From Blastococcus sp. CT_GayMR20 (GTDB lineage: Bacteria; Actinomycetota; Actinomycetes; Mycobacteriales; Geodermatophilaceae), in the NCBI RefSeq assembly GCF_004570345.1, contig NZ_SPQM01000008.1, positions 1-64,000 on the forward strand: a stretch of DNA of 64,000 nt, read 5' to 3'. Below are positions 34,209-42,571 of this stretch, in pieces. Numbering within the stretch: position 1 is the stretch's first letter; every line of letters begins with the position of its first letter. The position numbers were made by a program, and so were the translations under genes. A model generated the notes under the pieces. That model saw only the letters and a list, made by a program, of their open reading frames with translations, did not search any database and was not told the DNA's origin.

Positions 34209-35969
34209 ATGGCAGCGGCGGCACCGGTTGCGGGGGGCTCGCGACCTCTGCCCGACGTGGCCGGGGTCCTCGCCCTGGCCGTCGCGCTCGGGGCGGGCGT
34301 CCTGGCGTCCACCGGTCTCCCGTCGAGCGAATCCCTCGTCACGAGCTATGCCATGGCGTCCGCGACCGGCCGCACGCTGGGTCTGCTCGCCGGTGGTTGC
34401 CTGCTGACCGCAGGGGCGCTCGCCGTCTGGTTCGGCCGGTCATCCCCCGTGGGCGTGCTGCTCGTCGCTTCCGGGGTCCTCTGGTTCGCACCGGACTGGG
34501 CCGGTTGGGAGGGCGGTCCGGGAGTGGTGCGCGGGTTGGCCACGCTGGTCACCCCGCTGCTGCCGGTGGCGCTGCTCGGCCTGCTGGCAACGCTGTCCGG
34601 CGCCCGCCGCCGCGGACCGGTAGCGGCTGCGGCCGTGGTCGGCGCGCTGAGCGTCGGGTTCGCGGTCGTCGACGACCCGTTCCTGGATCCGGTGTGCTGG
34701 CCGACCTGCTCGGACAACACGCTCCTGATCTCCAGCCAGCCAGCCCTCGCGGATCTGCTGGGCGTGGCCTTGTCGCTGGCCTCGATCGGGGTCGCCGGTC
34801 TGGCCGGGTTCGGTGCAGGGAGAGGTCTGCTCGCAGCGTCGTCGGTGGCCCGTCGCTGGAACGGTGCGCTCCTCGGTGCGCTCGTGGCGGTCGCAGCCGT
34901 CGAGGTGGCGTACGGCCTCGCCGCGCTCCTCGGGACGGAGACTGCCGATGACCCTCTCTTCGTGAGGATCCACGTCGCGCGGGCGGTCGCCTGGTCGTTG
35001 CTGGCGCTCGCGGCGGCGTGGACGACGCATCGGCACCTCGCCCGCCGCCGATCGCTGGCCGGCCTGGCCGCCGAGCTGGAGACGACCGGCGGCCCGCTCC
35101 CGCTGGCGAGCACGCTGCGGTCGGTCACCGGCGATCTCGACCTGGACGTGCGGTACCCGGTCGGCCACGACGAGCGGCAGGTCGGTGCCGACGGCCGGAC
35201 CGCGCCGACGCAGCCGGGACCGGGGCGGACAGCGACGCCCCTCCGACGGGGGGAGCGGACCGTCGCCGTCCTCGTGCACGACCCGGTCGTGCTGCCGGTC
35301 GACGCGCTCGACGCGGTGCTCGGCCCGGCCGCGCGGCTGGCGCTGGACAACGAGCGGCTCTCGGCGGAACGGCTGGCCCGGGCCTACGACGTCCAGGAGT
35401 CCCAGCGCCGCATCGTGCGTACCGGCGACGAGGCGCGCCGGAGGCTGGAGCGCGACCTCCACGACGGCGCCCAGCAGAGTCTGCTGGCGCTGTCCTACCT
35501 GCTGCGACTGACGCGCACCACGGCCGAGCGGGCGGGGGAGTGGAGGGCGGTCGCCGAGCTGGACCGCGGGCTGTCGCTGGCGCAGGGAGCGCTGGACGAC
35601 CTGCGCCGGCTCGCGCACGGCATCCACCCGGCGGTGCTCTCCCAGTCCGGCCTGGCCGTCGCCCTGCGTGCGCTCGCGGAGGAGACCCTGGTGCCGCTCG
35701 AGCTCGAGAAAGTTCCGGACGAGAGGTTCGACGCGAGCATCGAGCTGGCCGCCTGGGTCGTGGTGCGCGACGCCGCCGACCGCGCAGGACGGGACCCGTC
35801 GGCCGCGCTCGTGGTCCGCGCGGGCAGGGACGGCGACCGGCTGGTCGTCGAGGTGGACGGCGCCGGTGACCGGCTGCCGACGGTGACCGCCGACCGGGTC
35901 GGCGCGCTCGGGGGGCACCTCCTGGAAACGGCGACCGGGTTACGGGTGGAGCTGCCGTGCGCGTCGTGA
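34209..35969 (+). CDS. Sensor kinase 2: acceptor His kept, ATP-binding boxes lost
   Basis: The 586-residue protein has about seven or eight membrane helices (10-300), a cytoplasmic domain ending VAVLVHDPVVL (the same phrase as in kinase 1), then an intact H-box ERDLHDGAQQ with His418. The ATPase domain is ruined: the N-box position reads RDAADRAGRDPSA with no Asn, the DxGxG motif reads VDGAG (first Asp is Val) and the GxGxGL loop is deleted. The C-terminus still ends GALGGHLLETATGLRVELPC. The protein should accept phosphate but should not bind ATP. ATG 34209 was preferred to 34116. Its stop overlaps the response regulator start by 13 nt. Confidence 0.88.
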   Translation: MAAAAPVAGGSRPLPDVAGVLALAVALGAGVLASTGLPSSESLVTSYAMASATGRTLGLLAGGCLLTAGALAVWFGRSSPVGVLLVASGVLWFAPDWAGWEGGPGVVRGLATLVTPLLPVALLGLLATLSGARRRGPVAAAAVVGALSVGFAVVDDPFLDPVCWPTCSDNTLLISSQPALADLLGVALSLASIGVAGLAGFGAGRGLLAASSVARRWNGALLGALVAVAAVEVAYGLAALLGTETADDPLFVRIHVARAVAWSLLALAAAWTTHRHLARRRSLAGLAAELETTGGPLPLASTLRSVTGDLDLDVRYPVGHDERQVGADGRTAPTQPGPGRTATPLRRGERTVAVLVHDPVVLPVDALDAVLGPAARLALDNERLSAERLARAYDVQESQRRIVRTGDEARRRLERDLHDGAQQSLLALSYLLRLTRTTAERAGEWRAVAELDRGLSLAQGALDDLRRLAHGIHPAVLSQSGLAVALRALAEETLVPLELEKVPDERFDASIELAAWVVVRDAADRAGRDPSAALVVRAGRDGDRLVVEVDGAGDRLPTVTADRVGALGGHLLETATGLRVELPCAS

Positions 35970-36601
35970 TCGCCGACGACACGATGCTCACCCGGCAGGG
36001 CATCGCCGGTGTCCTCGCCGACTGCGGGATCGACGTGGTGGCGGCCGTTGGCGACCCGGAGTCGCTGATCCGGGAGGTCGACCGGACGAGGCCGGACGCC
36101 GCCGTCGTCGACATCAGGATGCCCCCGATGCACACCGACGAGGGCATCCGGGCGACCGCGCGGCTGCGGGGAGCCCACCCCGCCCTCGGGGTGCTTCTCC
36201 TGTCGGCCTACGTCGAACCCGAGTACGCCGTCCGGCTCCTCGAGGACCACCCCGGCGGCATCGGGTACCTCCTCAAGGACCGGGTGTCGGACGGCGTGCT
36301 GCTGGTCGACGCGCTGCGCCGGTTGTGTGACGGGGAGACCGTGGTCGACCCCACGATCGTGTCGCGGGTGTTCGAGCGGCGGCGGCGGGTCGATCCGCTC
36401 GCCCAGCTCTCCGACCGCGAACGCGAGGTGCTCGGGCTGCTCACCGAAGGTCTCTCCAATCGCGCCCTCGCCGCCCGGCTGTACGTGACCGAGCGGACCG
36501 TGGAAGCGCACATCACCTCGATCTTCGGCAAGCTCGGCCTGGTCGACGGGCCGGGGGTGCACCGTCGCGTGCTCGCCGTCCTCACCTACCTGCGGGCCTG
36601 A
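35957..36601 (+). CDS. NarL/FixJ-type response regulator
   Basis: The 214-residue protein has a receiver domain (acidic pair in VVIADDTM, phosphorylation Asp in AVVDIRMPP, Lys in YLLKDRV) and a C-terminal LuxR helix-turn-helix (about 150-205, LSDREREVLGLLTEGLSNRALAARL followed by VTERTVEAHI). It starts at GTG 35957 inside the end of kinase 2, so the two are coupled. It probably binds the dyads before both arms of the locus (inference). All phosphorylation residues are present. Confidence 0.93.
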   Translation: MRVVIADDTMLTRQGIAGVLADCGIDVVAAVGDPESLIREVDRTRPDAAVVDIRMPPMHTDEGIRATARLRGAHPALGVLLLSAYVEPEYAVRLLEDHPGGIGYLLKDRVSDGVLLVDALRRLCDGETVVDPTIVSRVFERRRRVDPLAQLSDREREVLGLLTEGLSNRALAARLYVTERTVEAHITSIFGKLGLVDGPGVHRRVLAVLTYLRA

Positions 36602-36703
36602 GACCGGCGTGACGATCGGGCGACCTCATCGCCGGACCGATGAGTTCCCGGGACGCTGCCGGTTCCACTCCTCATCAACCGACAGCGAGCGAAGGAGCAG
36701 GTC

Positions 36704-37123
36704 ATGGACTGGAAGCTGGAAGTCGTCATCGTCCCGGTGACGGACGTGGACCGCGCCAAGGAGTTCTACGGCGAGAAGCTGGGTTTCCCGGTGGATGTGG
36801 ATCACCGGGCCGATGAACACTTCCGCGTCGTGCAGGTCACCCCGCCCGGGTCGGCCTGCTCGATCGTCTTCGGCAAGGGCATGGGCAGCGACGTGAAGCC
36901 CGGGTCGCTCAAGGGCAACCAGCTGGTGGTCAGCGACATCGAGGCGGCGCACTCCCACCTGGAGGCCAACGGCATCGCAAACGGCGGCATCGTCCACTTC
37001 GAGGCCGGTCGCATGGCGCCCGGCCCGGACCCGGCGCGCCAGAAGTTCGGTTCGTTCATCTACTTCGACGACCCCGACGGCAACACGTGGGCGGTGCAGG
37101 AGGGTGAGCGGGATGGCAGCTGA
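36704..37123 (+). CDS. VOC (glyoxalase/bleomycin-resistance-like) protein
   Basis: A 139-residue two-module VOC protein: MDWKLEVVIVPVTDVDRAKEFYGEKLGF at the start and FGSFIYFDDPDGNTWAVQE at the end. His and Glu metal-ligand candidates are present, but the first-strand His is replaced, so metal binding may be altered. The stop overlaps the start of the sigma-factor gene by 11 nt, so the pair is co-translated. VOC genes upstream of such sigma factors are common in actinobacteria. Confidence 0.85.
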   Translation: MDWKLEVVIVPVTDVDRAKEFYGEKLGFPVDVDHRADEHFRVVQVTPPGSACSIVFGKGMGSDVKPGSLKGNQLVVSDIEAAHSHLEANGIANGGIVHFEAGRMAPGPDPARQKFGSFIYFDDPDGNTWAVQEGERDGS

Positions 37124-38078
37124 GGCGGCGACGCTGTCCGAGGCCGACCTCGATGCCGCCGCCACGAGCCACCGGCGCGAGCTGCACGTGCACTGCTACC
37201 GGATGCTCGCCTCCTTCGACGACGCCGAGGACGCCGTCCAGGAGACGTTCCTGCGGGCGTGGCGGAGCCGGGCGACGTTCGACGGGCTGCACCTGCGGGC
37301 CTGGCTGTACCGCATCGCCACGAACGTCTGCATCGATCTCATCCAGGCGCGCAAGCGGCACGTGCCGGAGCTGACCTCCTACGCCGAGATCGGGTGGCTG
37401 ACGCCCTATCCCGACCGGCTGCTCGACCAGATCCCGTCCACCGACGACCAGCCGGACGCCGTGGCGGTGGCGAGGGAGACGATCGAGCTGGCGTTCCTGG
37501 CGGCGCTGCAGGTGTTGCCGCCGCGCCAGCGGGCGGCCCTCCTCGCGCGGGAGGTGCTCGGCCTTCCGGCGGCCGAGACGGCGGCGCTCCTGGACACCAG
37601 CGTCGCCGCGGCGAACAGCGCCCTGCAGCGGGCGCGGGCCACGATGCAGGAGCACCTGCCCTCGCACCGTTCCGACTGGACGGCCGCTGCGCCCAACGCG
37701 GCCGAGCGGGAACTGCTCGACCGGTTCATCGACGCCCACCAGCGCTGCGACGCGGCCGCCGCCGTCTCGATCGCGGCGACCGACCTGCGGGTGACCATGC
37801 CGCCGGCGCCGATGGTCTTCGACGGGCTGGCGGGGTTCCAGCCACTGCTGGAACGGGCATTCGGCCCGGGCCGCGACGGCGACTGGCGGCTCCTGCCCAC
37901 GTCGGCGAACCGGATGCCGGCAGCGGCCAGCTACCTGCGCCGGCCCGGGGACACCGAGTTCCGTGCCTTCAAGCTCGACGTGCTGCGCGTGGAGGGCTCG
38001 GAGATCGCCGAGATCACGACCTTCGGCTACTCGATGTTCGAGCTCTTCGGCCTCCCGTCGGTCCTGCCGCGCTCCTGA
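37113..38078 (+). CDS. ECF-type RNA polymerase sigma factor with C-terminal SnoaL-like domain (SigG-like)
   Basis: The 321-residue protein has sigma region 2 (HCYRMLASFDDAEDAVQETFLRAW, about 30-55), region 4 (LPPRQRAALLAREVLGLPAAETA, about 135-160) and a SnoaL/NTF2-like domain (about 200-315, DRFIDAHQRCDAAAAVSI, ending SMFELFGLPSVLP). Such sigma factors usually lack an anti-sigma factor and use the NTF2-like domain for control. The ATG at 37113 has AGGAGGG about 8 nt upstream. A GTG at 37104 is the alternative. Confidence 0.9.
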   Translation: MAAEAATLSEADLDAAATSHRRELHVHCYRMLASFDDAEDAVQETFLRAWRSRATFDGLHLRAWLYRIATNVCIDLIQARKRHVPELTSYAEIGWLTPYPDRLLDQIPSTDDQPDAVAVARETIELAFLAALQVLPPRQRAALLAREVLGLPAAETAALLDTSVAAANSALQRARATMQEHLPSHRSDWTAAAPNAAERELLDRFIDAHQRCDAAAAVSIAATDLRVTMPPAPMVFDGLAGFQPLLERAFGPGRDGDWRLLPTSANRMPAAASYLRRPGDTEFRAFKLDVLRVEGSEIAEITTFGYSMFELFGLPSVLPRS

Positions 38079-38149
38079 GCTCGTCGGCTGGTCAGGCTCG
38101 TGTGCTGCGCGAAGGCCTCGCGCACGGTTCTCGCGTCGCGGTGCATGCC

Positions 38150-38310
38150 AGGAGCCCGGCGAGCAGCACGCACCCCTGGCACGGACGCAGCAGCCTGCTC
38201 GGGACGGCGCAGGCGGCCAGGTCGGCCCCGGCGTCCTGGGCGGTCGCGCCGCCGCGCGGTTGGCGATCGTGCCACCGGTCGCCAGCACGCTCACCACCGG
38301 CACCGGTCCA
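38150..38310 (-). pseudogene. Remnant of an L-asparaginase N-terminus
   Basis: On the minus strand, 38259-38294 encodes VSVLATGGTIAN, the strand-and-loop with the catalytic Thr of asparaginases. A one-base shift downstream then reads GGATAQDAGADLAACAVP, which resembles the segment that normally follows. The frame then closes with no catalytic second motif. This fills most of the 313-nt gap between the sigma factor and the DUF1353 gene. The limits are approximate and the call rests on two short motifs. Confidence 0.5.
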
Positions 38311-38391
38311 CCTGGTCCTCCGTCAGGTGGCGGGCCCGTACCTCCGCGTGTCGGGAAGCCGCCCCCGCGCAGGTCGACGCAGAGTGAGCGG

Positions 38392-38928
38392 GTGCCGTTC
38401 GAACCCGGAACTCTCGTCGTCCGCAGGGTCGGCCCCAACACGTGGGCGCTCGTGGAGGAGCTCGTCTACCGGGGGCGCCGGCAGCGGTTCGTCGTCCCGG
38501 CCGGCTTCCGCACCGACTTCGCCTCCGTGCCCCGGGTCGTCACCTGGCTCGTGCCGCGGTTCGGGGCGTACACCCTGGCGGCGATCCTGCACGACTGGCT
38601 GTGCGGCGAGGGCATCCGCTCGGGTGCGGTCAGCCCTCCCGAGGCCGACGGCATCTTCCGGCGGGTCATGCGCGAGAGCGGGGTGCCGGTGCTGCTCCGC
38701 TGGATGATGTGGGCCGGCGTGCGCTGGGGTGCGTTGACCGATGAGGAGCGGCGGCCGGGCTGGCTCGTCAGCGCGCCGGCGGTGCTGACCATCTCGGTGC
38801 TGGCGGCCCCGCTGGTCGTGCCGCCGGTGGTCGCCATCGCGCCAGGGCTGGTGGTGTACGCCGTCGCGGAGTGGCTCGTGTCGCTCGTGGCGCCGACCCG
38901 CAGGGCCGAGCTGGTTCTCACCACGTGA
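38392..38928 (+). CDS. DUF1353 family protein
   Basis: The 178-residue protein has the DUF1353 core: VRRVGPNTWALVEELVYRG, FRTDFASVPRVVTWLVPRFG and AAILHDWLC, with VSPPEADGIFRRVMRESGV. DUF1353 also occurs in phages and tail-associated genes, and function is unknown. The C-terminal 50 residues form two membrane helices. GTG 38392 is the start with AGAGTGAG before it. Confidence 0.82.
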   Translation: MPFEPGTLVVRRVGPNTWALVEELVYRGRRQRFVVPAGFRTDFASVPRVVTWLVPRFGAYTLAAILHDWLCGEGIRSGAVSPPEADGIFRRVMRESGVPVLLRWMMWAGVRWGALTDEERRPGWLVSAPAVLTISVLAAPLVVPPVVAIAPGLVVYAVAEWLVSLVAPTRRAELVLTT

Positions 38929-38971
38929 GCGAAGGCTGCGGGCCCGGCGCGTCTGCACCAAGCTCAGGGTC

Positions 38972-40096
38972 ATGACAGACAGCTCCGGACCGCCGTTCCG
39001 CGCCGACCACGTCGGCAGCCTCCTGCGCCCGAAGAACCTGCTCGACGCCCGTGCCCGGCACGCCGCGGGGGAGATCGACGACGCCGAACTGCGGGGCATC
39101 GAGGACGAGGCGATCGCCGACGTCGTGCGCGTGCAGGCAGACGTCGGCCTGCGGACGGCGACGGACGGGGAATTCCGCCGCGCCTCGTGGCACATGGACT
39201 TCATCTACGCGATCGACGGCATCACGAAGGTGACCGACCAGAACATCGTCGTCCACTTCAAGAACAGCGACGGGTCGCTCGACTACACGCCGGCGGGCCT
39301 CCACGTGGACGCGCCGCTCCGCATCGACGAGCCGATCTTCGCCGCCGACTTCGCCTACCTGCAGTCGGTCGCGGGGGAGGGGCAGACGCCGAAGCTGACG
39401 ATCCCGTCGCCGTCGATGGTCCACTACCGCGGCGGGGCGGCGGCGATCGATCCGGCGGTCTATCCCGACGAGGACGCCTTCTGGCACGACCTGTCGGCCG
39501 CCTACAACCAGCAGGTCCAGGGCATCGCCGCGCAGGGCTGCACCTACCTGCAGTTCGACGACACGAGTCTGGCCTACCTCAACGACCCCCAGCAGCGCGC
39601 CGAGCTGGCCGCCCAGGGCCGCGACGCCGAGCACCTGCACGAGCGGTACATCCGCCAGATCAACGCCGCCCTCGCCGGGCGGCCCGAGTCGCTCACGGTC
39701 ACGACCCACCTGTGCCGCGGCAACTTCCGCTCCTCGTGGGTCGCCGAGGGAGGGTATGACTTCGTCGCCGAGGCGCTGTTCGGCGGGCTCGAGGTCGACG
39801 GCTTCTTCCTGGAGTACGACGACGACCGGTCCGGCGGCTTCGAGCCGCTGCGGTTCGTCCCGCCGGGCAAGCGGGTCGTGCTCGGCCTGGTCACGACGAA
39901 GCGTCCCGAGCTCGAGCGCAAGGACGACCTCAAGCGCCGCATCGAGGAGGCATCGGCCTTCGTGCCCCTGGAGCAGCTCGCGCTGTCGGGGCAGTGCGGC
40001 TTCTCCTCGACCGTCGAGGGCAACTCGCTCACCCGTGACGAGCAGATCGCCAAGCTGGCGCTGATCGTGGAGACCGCCGAGGAGGTGTGGGGCTGA
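38972..40096 (+). CDS. Cobalamin-independent methionine synthase-like protein (MetE C-terminal domain type)
   Basis: The 374-residue protein has only the C-terminal-domain type of MetE (UROD/MetE-like barrel). The start is FRADHVGSLLRPKNLL, and the zinc-ligand motifs are HLCRGNF (His and Cys) and LSGQCGFSS (Cys). It lacks the N-terminal folate-binding domain, so it may use a different methyl donor, such as S-methylmethionine or methylcobalamin. It lies 43 nt after DUF1353. The homolog group includes YxjG/YxjH of Bacillus. Confidence 0.88.
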   Translation: MTDSSGPPFRADHVGSLLRPKNLLDARARHAAGEIDDAELRGIEDEAIADVVRVQADVGLRTATDGEFRRASWHMDFIYAIDGITKVTDQNIVVHFKNSDGSLDYTPAGLHVDAPLRIDEPIFAADFAYLQSVAGEGQTPKLTIPSPSMVHYRGGAAAIDPAVYPDEDAFWHDLSAAYNQQVQGIAAQGCTYLQFDDTSLAYLNDPQQRAELAAQGRDAEHLHERYIRQINAALAGRPESLTVTTHLCRGNFRSSWVAEGGYDFVAEALFGGLEVDGFFLEYDDDRSGGFEPLRFVPPGKRVVLGLVTTKRPELERKDDLKRRIEEASAFVPLEQLALSGQCGFSSTVEGNSLTRDEQIAKLALIVETAEEVWG

Positions 40097-40099
40097 CGA

Positions 40100-40492
40100 T
40101 CAGCCGGCCGAGGTCTCCTGGTCGACGCACAGGATGTTGCCCTCGCTGTCCTTGAACCAGGCGGCGCGGCCCATGCCCTGCATCGACGCGATCTCGCCGT
40201 CCCACTGCACGCCCGGCATGTCGTAGACCTCGAACGTGACGCCCTTCGCCTTCAGGTCGTGGACCTCCGCCTCGATGTCGTCGACGTGCCACTGGGCGAT
40301 GGTGTGCCCGGCCTGTCCCGCGTAGTCGGTCCGGTAGACCTGGAACGCGGTGCCGCCGGCGGTCCGGTACATCAGGACCTCGCCGCCGAGTTCCCGGGTC
40401 GGGGTGAGGCCCAGCTTCTCCGCGTAGAAGGTGCGGGCGCGCTGGAGGTCGCTCGCCGGAATGTTGGCCTCGACCCTGCTGGCACTCAGCAT
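40100..40492 (-). CDS. VOC family protein (glyoxalase-like)
   Basis: A 130-residue VOC protein starting MLSASRVEANIPASDLQRARTF and ending GRAAWFKDSEGNILCVDQE, a single-module architecture with the Glu in the final strand. The substrate is unknown. It converges on the MetE-like gene with 3 nt between the stops. Its upstream side faces the amidotransferase gene, divergent with about 142 nt between starts. Confidence 0.85.
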   Translation of the reverse strand: MLSASRVEANIPASDLQRARTFYAEKLGLTPTRELGGEVLMYRTAGGTAFQVYRTDYAGQAGHTIAQWHVDDIEAEVHDLKAKGVTFEVYDMPGVQWDGEIASMQGMGRAAWFKDSEGNILCVDQETSAG

Positions 40493-40634
40493 CGGTGTGC
40501 TCCTGACTGGCGATCGGAGTCCCCCGCGATGACGAGGCCGGAAGCTAGTCCTGTCCGGAGCTCGCGCCAACAGAGACCACCGCGTCCGGCGAGCGGAGGG
40601 TGCCCGGTGGGCGGGCGGCCTAGGATCGGCGCCC

Positions 40635-41363
40635 GTGCGGCCCTTCCTCCTGCTCTCCTCGCGTGCCGAGGACGTGGCCGCCGACGGCGAGTACGAGGCG
40701 TTCCTCCGGTTCACCGGTCTGGCCCCGCACGAGCTGCGGCGCGTCCGGATGGAGGCGGCCCCGCTGCCCGAGCTGGACCTCGACGACTACTCGGGCGTGC
40801 TCGTCGGCGGAGGACCGTTCAACTCCAGCGATCCGCCGGCGGAGAAGTCCGCCGTCCAGCACCGCGTGGAGCGTGAGCTCGCGGTGCTGCTGGACGAGAT
40901 CGTCGCGCGTGATTTCCCGTTCTTCGGTGCCTGCTACGGGGTCGGCACGCTCGGCGTGCACCAGGGCGGCGTCATCGACCGCACCTACGCCGAGCCGATC
41001 TCAGCGGTCCGGATCCAGCTCAGCGAGGCCGGCATCGCCGACCCCGTGCTGGCCGGCATGGCGCCGGAGTTCGACGCGTTCGTGGGGCACAAGGAGGCGT
41101 GCAGCGTCCTGCCGCCGAACGCCGTGCTGCTGGCGTCCTCGGCCGCCTGCCCGGTGCAGATGTTCCGGGTGAAGCAGAACCTGTACGCGACGCAGTTCCA
41201 CCCCGAGCTGGACGTGCCGGGGATCGTCACGCGGGTCCACGTCTACCAGCACGCCGGCTACTTCCCGCCCGACGAGATGGACGACCTGATCGCCCGGATC
41301 ACGCCGTCGGTGGTCACCGAGCCCGGGCGGATGCTGACGAACTTCGTCGCACAGTACGCCTGA
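40635..41363 (+). CDS. Class I glutamine amidotransferase (GMP-synthase-like)
   Basis: The 242-residue protein is a stand-alone GATase1 domain with Cys in FFGACYGVGTLGV, a GGGPFNSSD oxyanion segment and the His-Glu pair in TQFHPELDV. It starts at GTG 40635. It is the second such protein in the window, but it is only distantly alike to the one beside glnE. Such enzymes hydrolyse glutamine or gamma-glutamyl compounds, and no partner subunit is seen. Confidence 0.86.
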   Translation: MRPFLLLSSRAEDVAADGEYEAFLRFTGLAPHELRRVRMEAAPLPELDLDDYSGVLVGGGPFNSSDPPAEKSAVQHRVERELAVLLDEIVARDFPFFGACYGVGTLGVHQGGVIDRTYAEPISAVRIQLSEAGIADPVLAGMAPEFDAFVGHKEACSVLPPNAVLLASSAACPVQMFRVKQNLYATQFHPELDVPGIVTRVHVYQHAGYFPPDEMDDLIARITPSVVTEPGRMLTNFVAQYA

Positions 41364-41372
41364 CAGCGGTGC

Positions 41373-41681
41373 TCAGACCGTCGGGTCGGCGTCCGGGCGG
41401 AACGGCGGCACCGGGTTGAACACGTCCAGCGTGTAGCGGTCGAACCGCTCCAGCGAGCTCCTGGTGAACTGGCCGACCCGGCCCAGACGCGTGGTCGCCT
41501 GCCCCGGACGGCGGTTGCTCTGGTCGCGGGTCGGGGCGCGCCGTCCGGTCGGTCGCGGGGCCGCGGGCATCCGCACGTGGCGGCTCTCCGTTCCGTGCGG
41601 GAACGTGCGGGAGGTGTCAGCGGGGACGGCGCCGGGGAACTGGTCCCCGTGGTCGTCATAGGTCCTGATCGATGACGTCAT
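41373..41681 (-). CDS. Hypothetical protein, low-complexity basic
   Basis: A 102-residue protein starting MTSSIRTYDDHGDQFPG and ending with NPVPPFRPDADPTV. It is rich in Arg, Pro and Thr with no recognisable domain, transmembrane helix or signal. It has GGAG before the ATG at 41681. It ends 10 nt from the convergent amidotransferase stop. I cannot name a function and it may be disordered. Confidence 0.5.
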   Translation of the reverse strand: MTSSIRTYDDHGDQFPGAVPADTSRTFPHGTESRHVRMPAAPRPTGRRAPTRDQSNRRPGQATTRLGRVGQFTRSSLERFDRYTLDVFNPVPPFRPDADPTV

Positions 41682-41958
41682 GGTCGGTTCTCCGTCTCGG
41701 GTCCGGCGACCGGGTCGCCGCGGGTGGGGCGAGACAGCTGTGTCTGCGCAGATCCAGGGAAGCCGCATCGCTGCGGGCCGGCGTCACTGCCGGGAATCGG
41801 GCCTCGCGCGCCTCCCGCTCTGCGGTGCGCCTCGATGGGCCGGTCGGCTCCAGTCTAGGAGCCCGGCGTTGCCGCCCGGTGTCCTCGGCGGGAAGCCGCG
41901 GTGACGTCCATCGCGCCGGTCGGCCGCCGACGGCGCCCATCCCTGCGACGATGAACCG
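41682..41958. other. Intergenic region without a recognisable gene
   Basis: This 277-bp gap between two divergent small genes holds shadow ORFs only. I see no tRNA, clear promoter or strong palindrome. It must carry the promoters of the two divergent genes. Confidence 0.5.
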
Positions 41959-42504
41959 GTGACCTCACCGGCGGGCCGACCGCCCCGGTGGGCCACCGTC
42001 GCGCTGCCGATCGCGCTCGCCGGGCTCGTCGTCGTCGTGGTCGGCGCCTACCTGGTCGTCGGCGGACGGCGGGATGCCGGCCCTCGGCCGGGCACCTCGT
42101 TCCCGGCCGGCACGCAAGCGCCGTCGTCCGAGCTGGAGGGGGAGTGGTCCGGCGAGGGGGCGCTGACCCGCTGCGCCGGGTACGAGGACGACGGCTGCCC
42201 CCGCACGCTCTCGATCACGCTCGCGATCGACTGCTCCGGCGACCCCTGCACGGTGACGCCCTTCGAGCCCGCCTACGGCGAGCCGCCGCTGCGGTTCGAG
42301 GACGGCCGGTACCGCGCGGCCGGCCCCGTTCCACCGGAGCTCGCGCCGACCTGCGGTGGGGTGCCCACCCGCAGCGCGCTGTGGCGACTCGAGCTCACCG
42401 TCGTCGGTGGACGCCTGGGCGGGACCTACGAGGAGTCCACGCTGCAGGGCTTCAACTGCGGTGCCACCGGGGTGGAATGGGACGTCGCCCTCGACCGCAC
42501 CTGA
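41959..42504 (+). CDS. Single-pass membrane-anchored extracellular protein, unknown family
   Basis: The 181-residue protein starts at GTG 41959. An N-terminal helix (about 13-36, ALPIALAGLVVVVVGAYLVV) anchors it, with the rest outside. The outside part is beta-rich, with six Cys (for example CAGYEDDGCPRTL, IDCSGDPC, PTCGG, GFNCG) that could form disulfides. The WSGEGALTRC and GGRLGGTYEES phrases resemble the strand repeats of the DctP-fusion protein, but this is weak. Function unknown. Confidence 0.65.
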   Translation: MTSPAGRPPRWATVALPIALAGLVVVVVGAYLVVGGRRDAGPRPGTSFPAGTQAPSSELEGEWSGEGALTRCAGYEDDGCPRTLSITLAIDCSGDPCTVTPFEPAYGEPPLRFEDGRYRAAGPVPPELAPTCGGVPTRSALWRLELTVVGGRLGGTYEESTLQGFNCGATGVEWDVALDRT

Positions 42505-42571
42505 CCGGACGTCGTCACGATTGGGCATCGACGCTGGTCGGCGGCCAGATCACCGGCCTACCGTCCGGACC

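Noticed and set aside
38392..38928. A prophage around the DUF1353 gene
   Set aside because: DUF1353 occurs in phages, but no capsid, tail, integrase or lysis genes are nearby.
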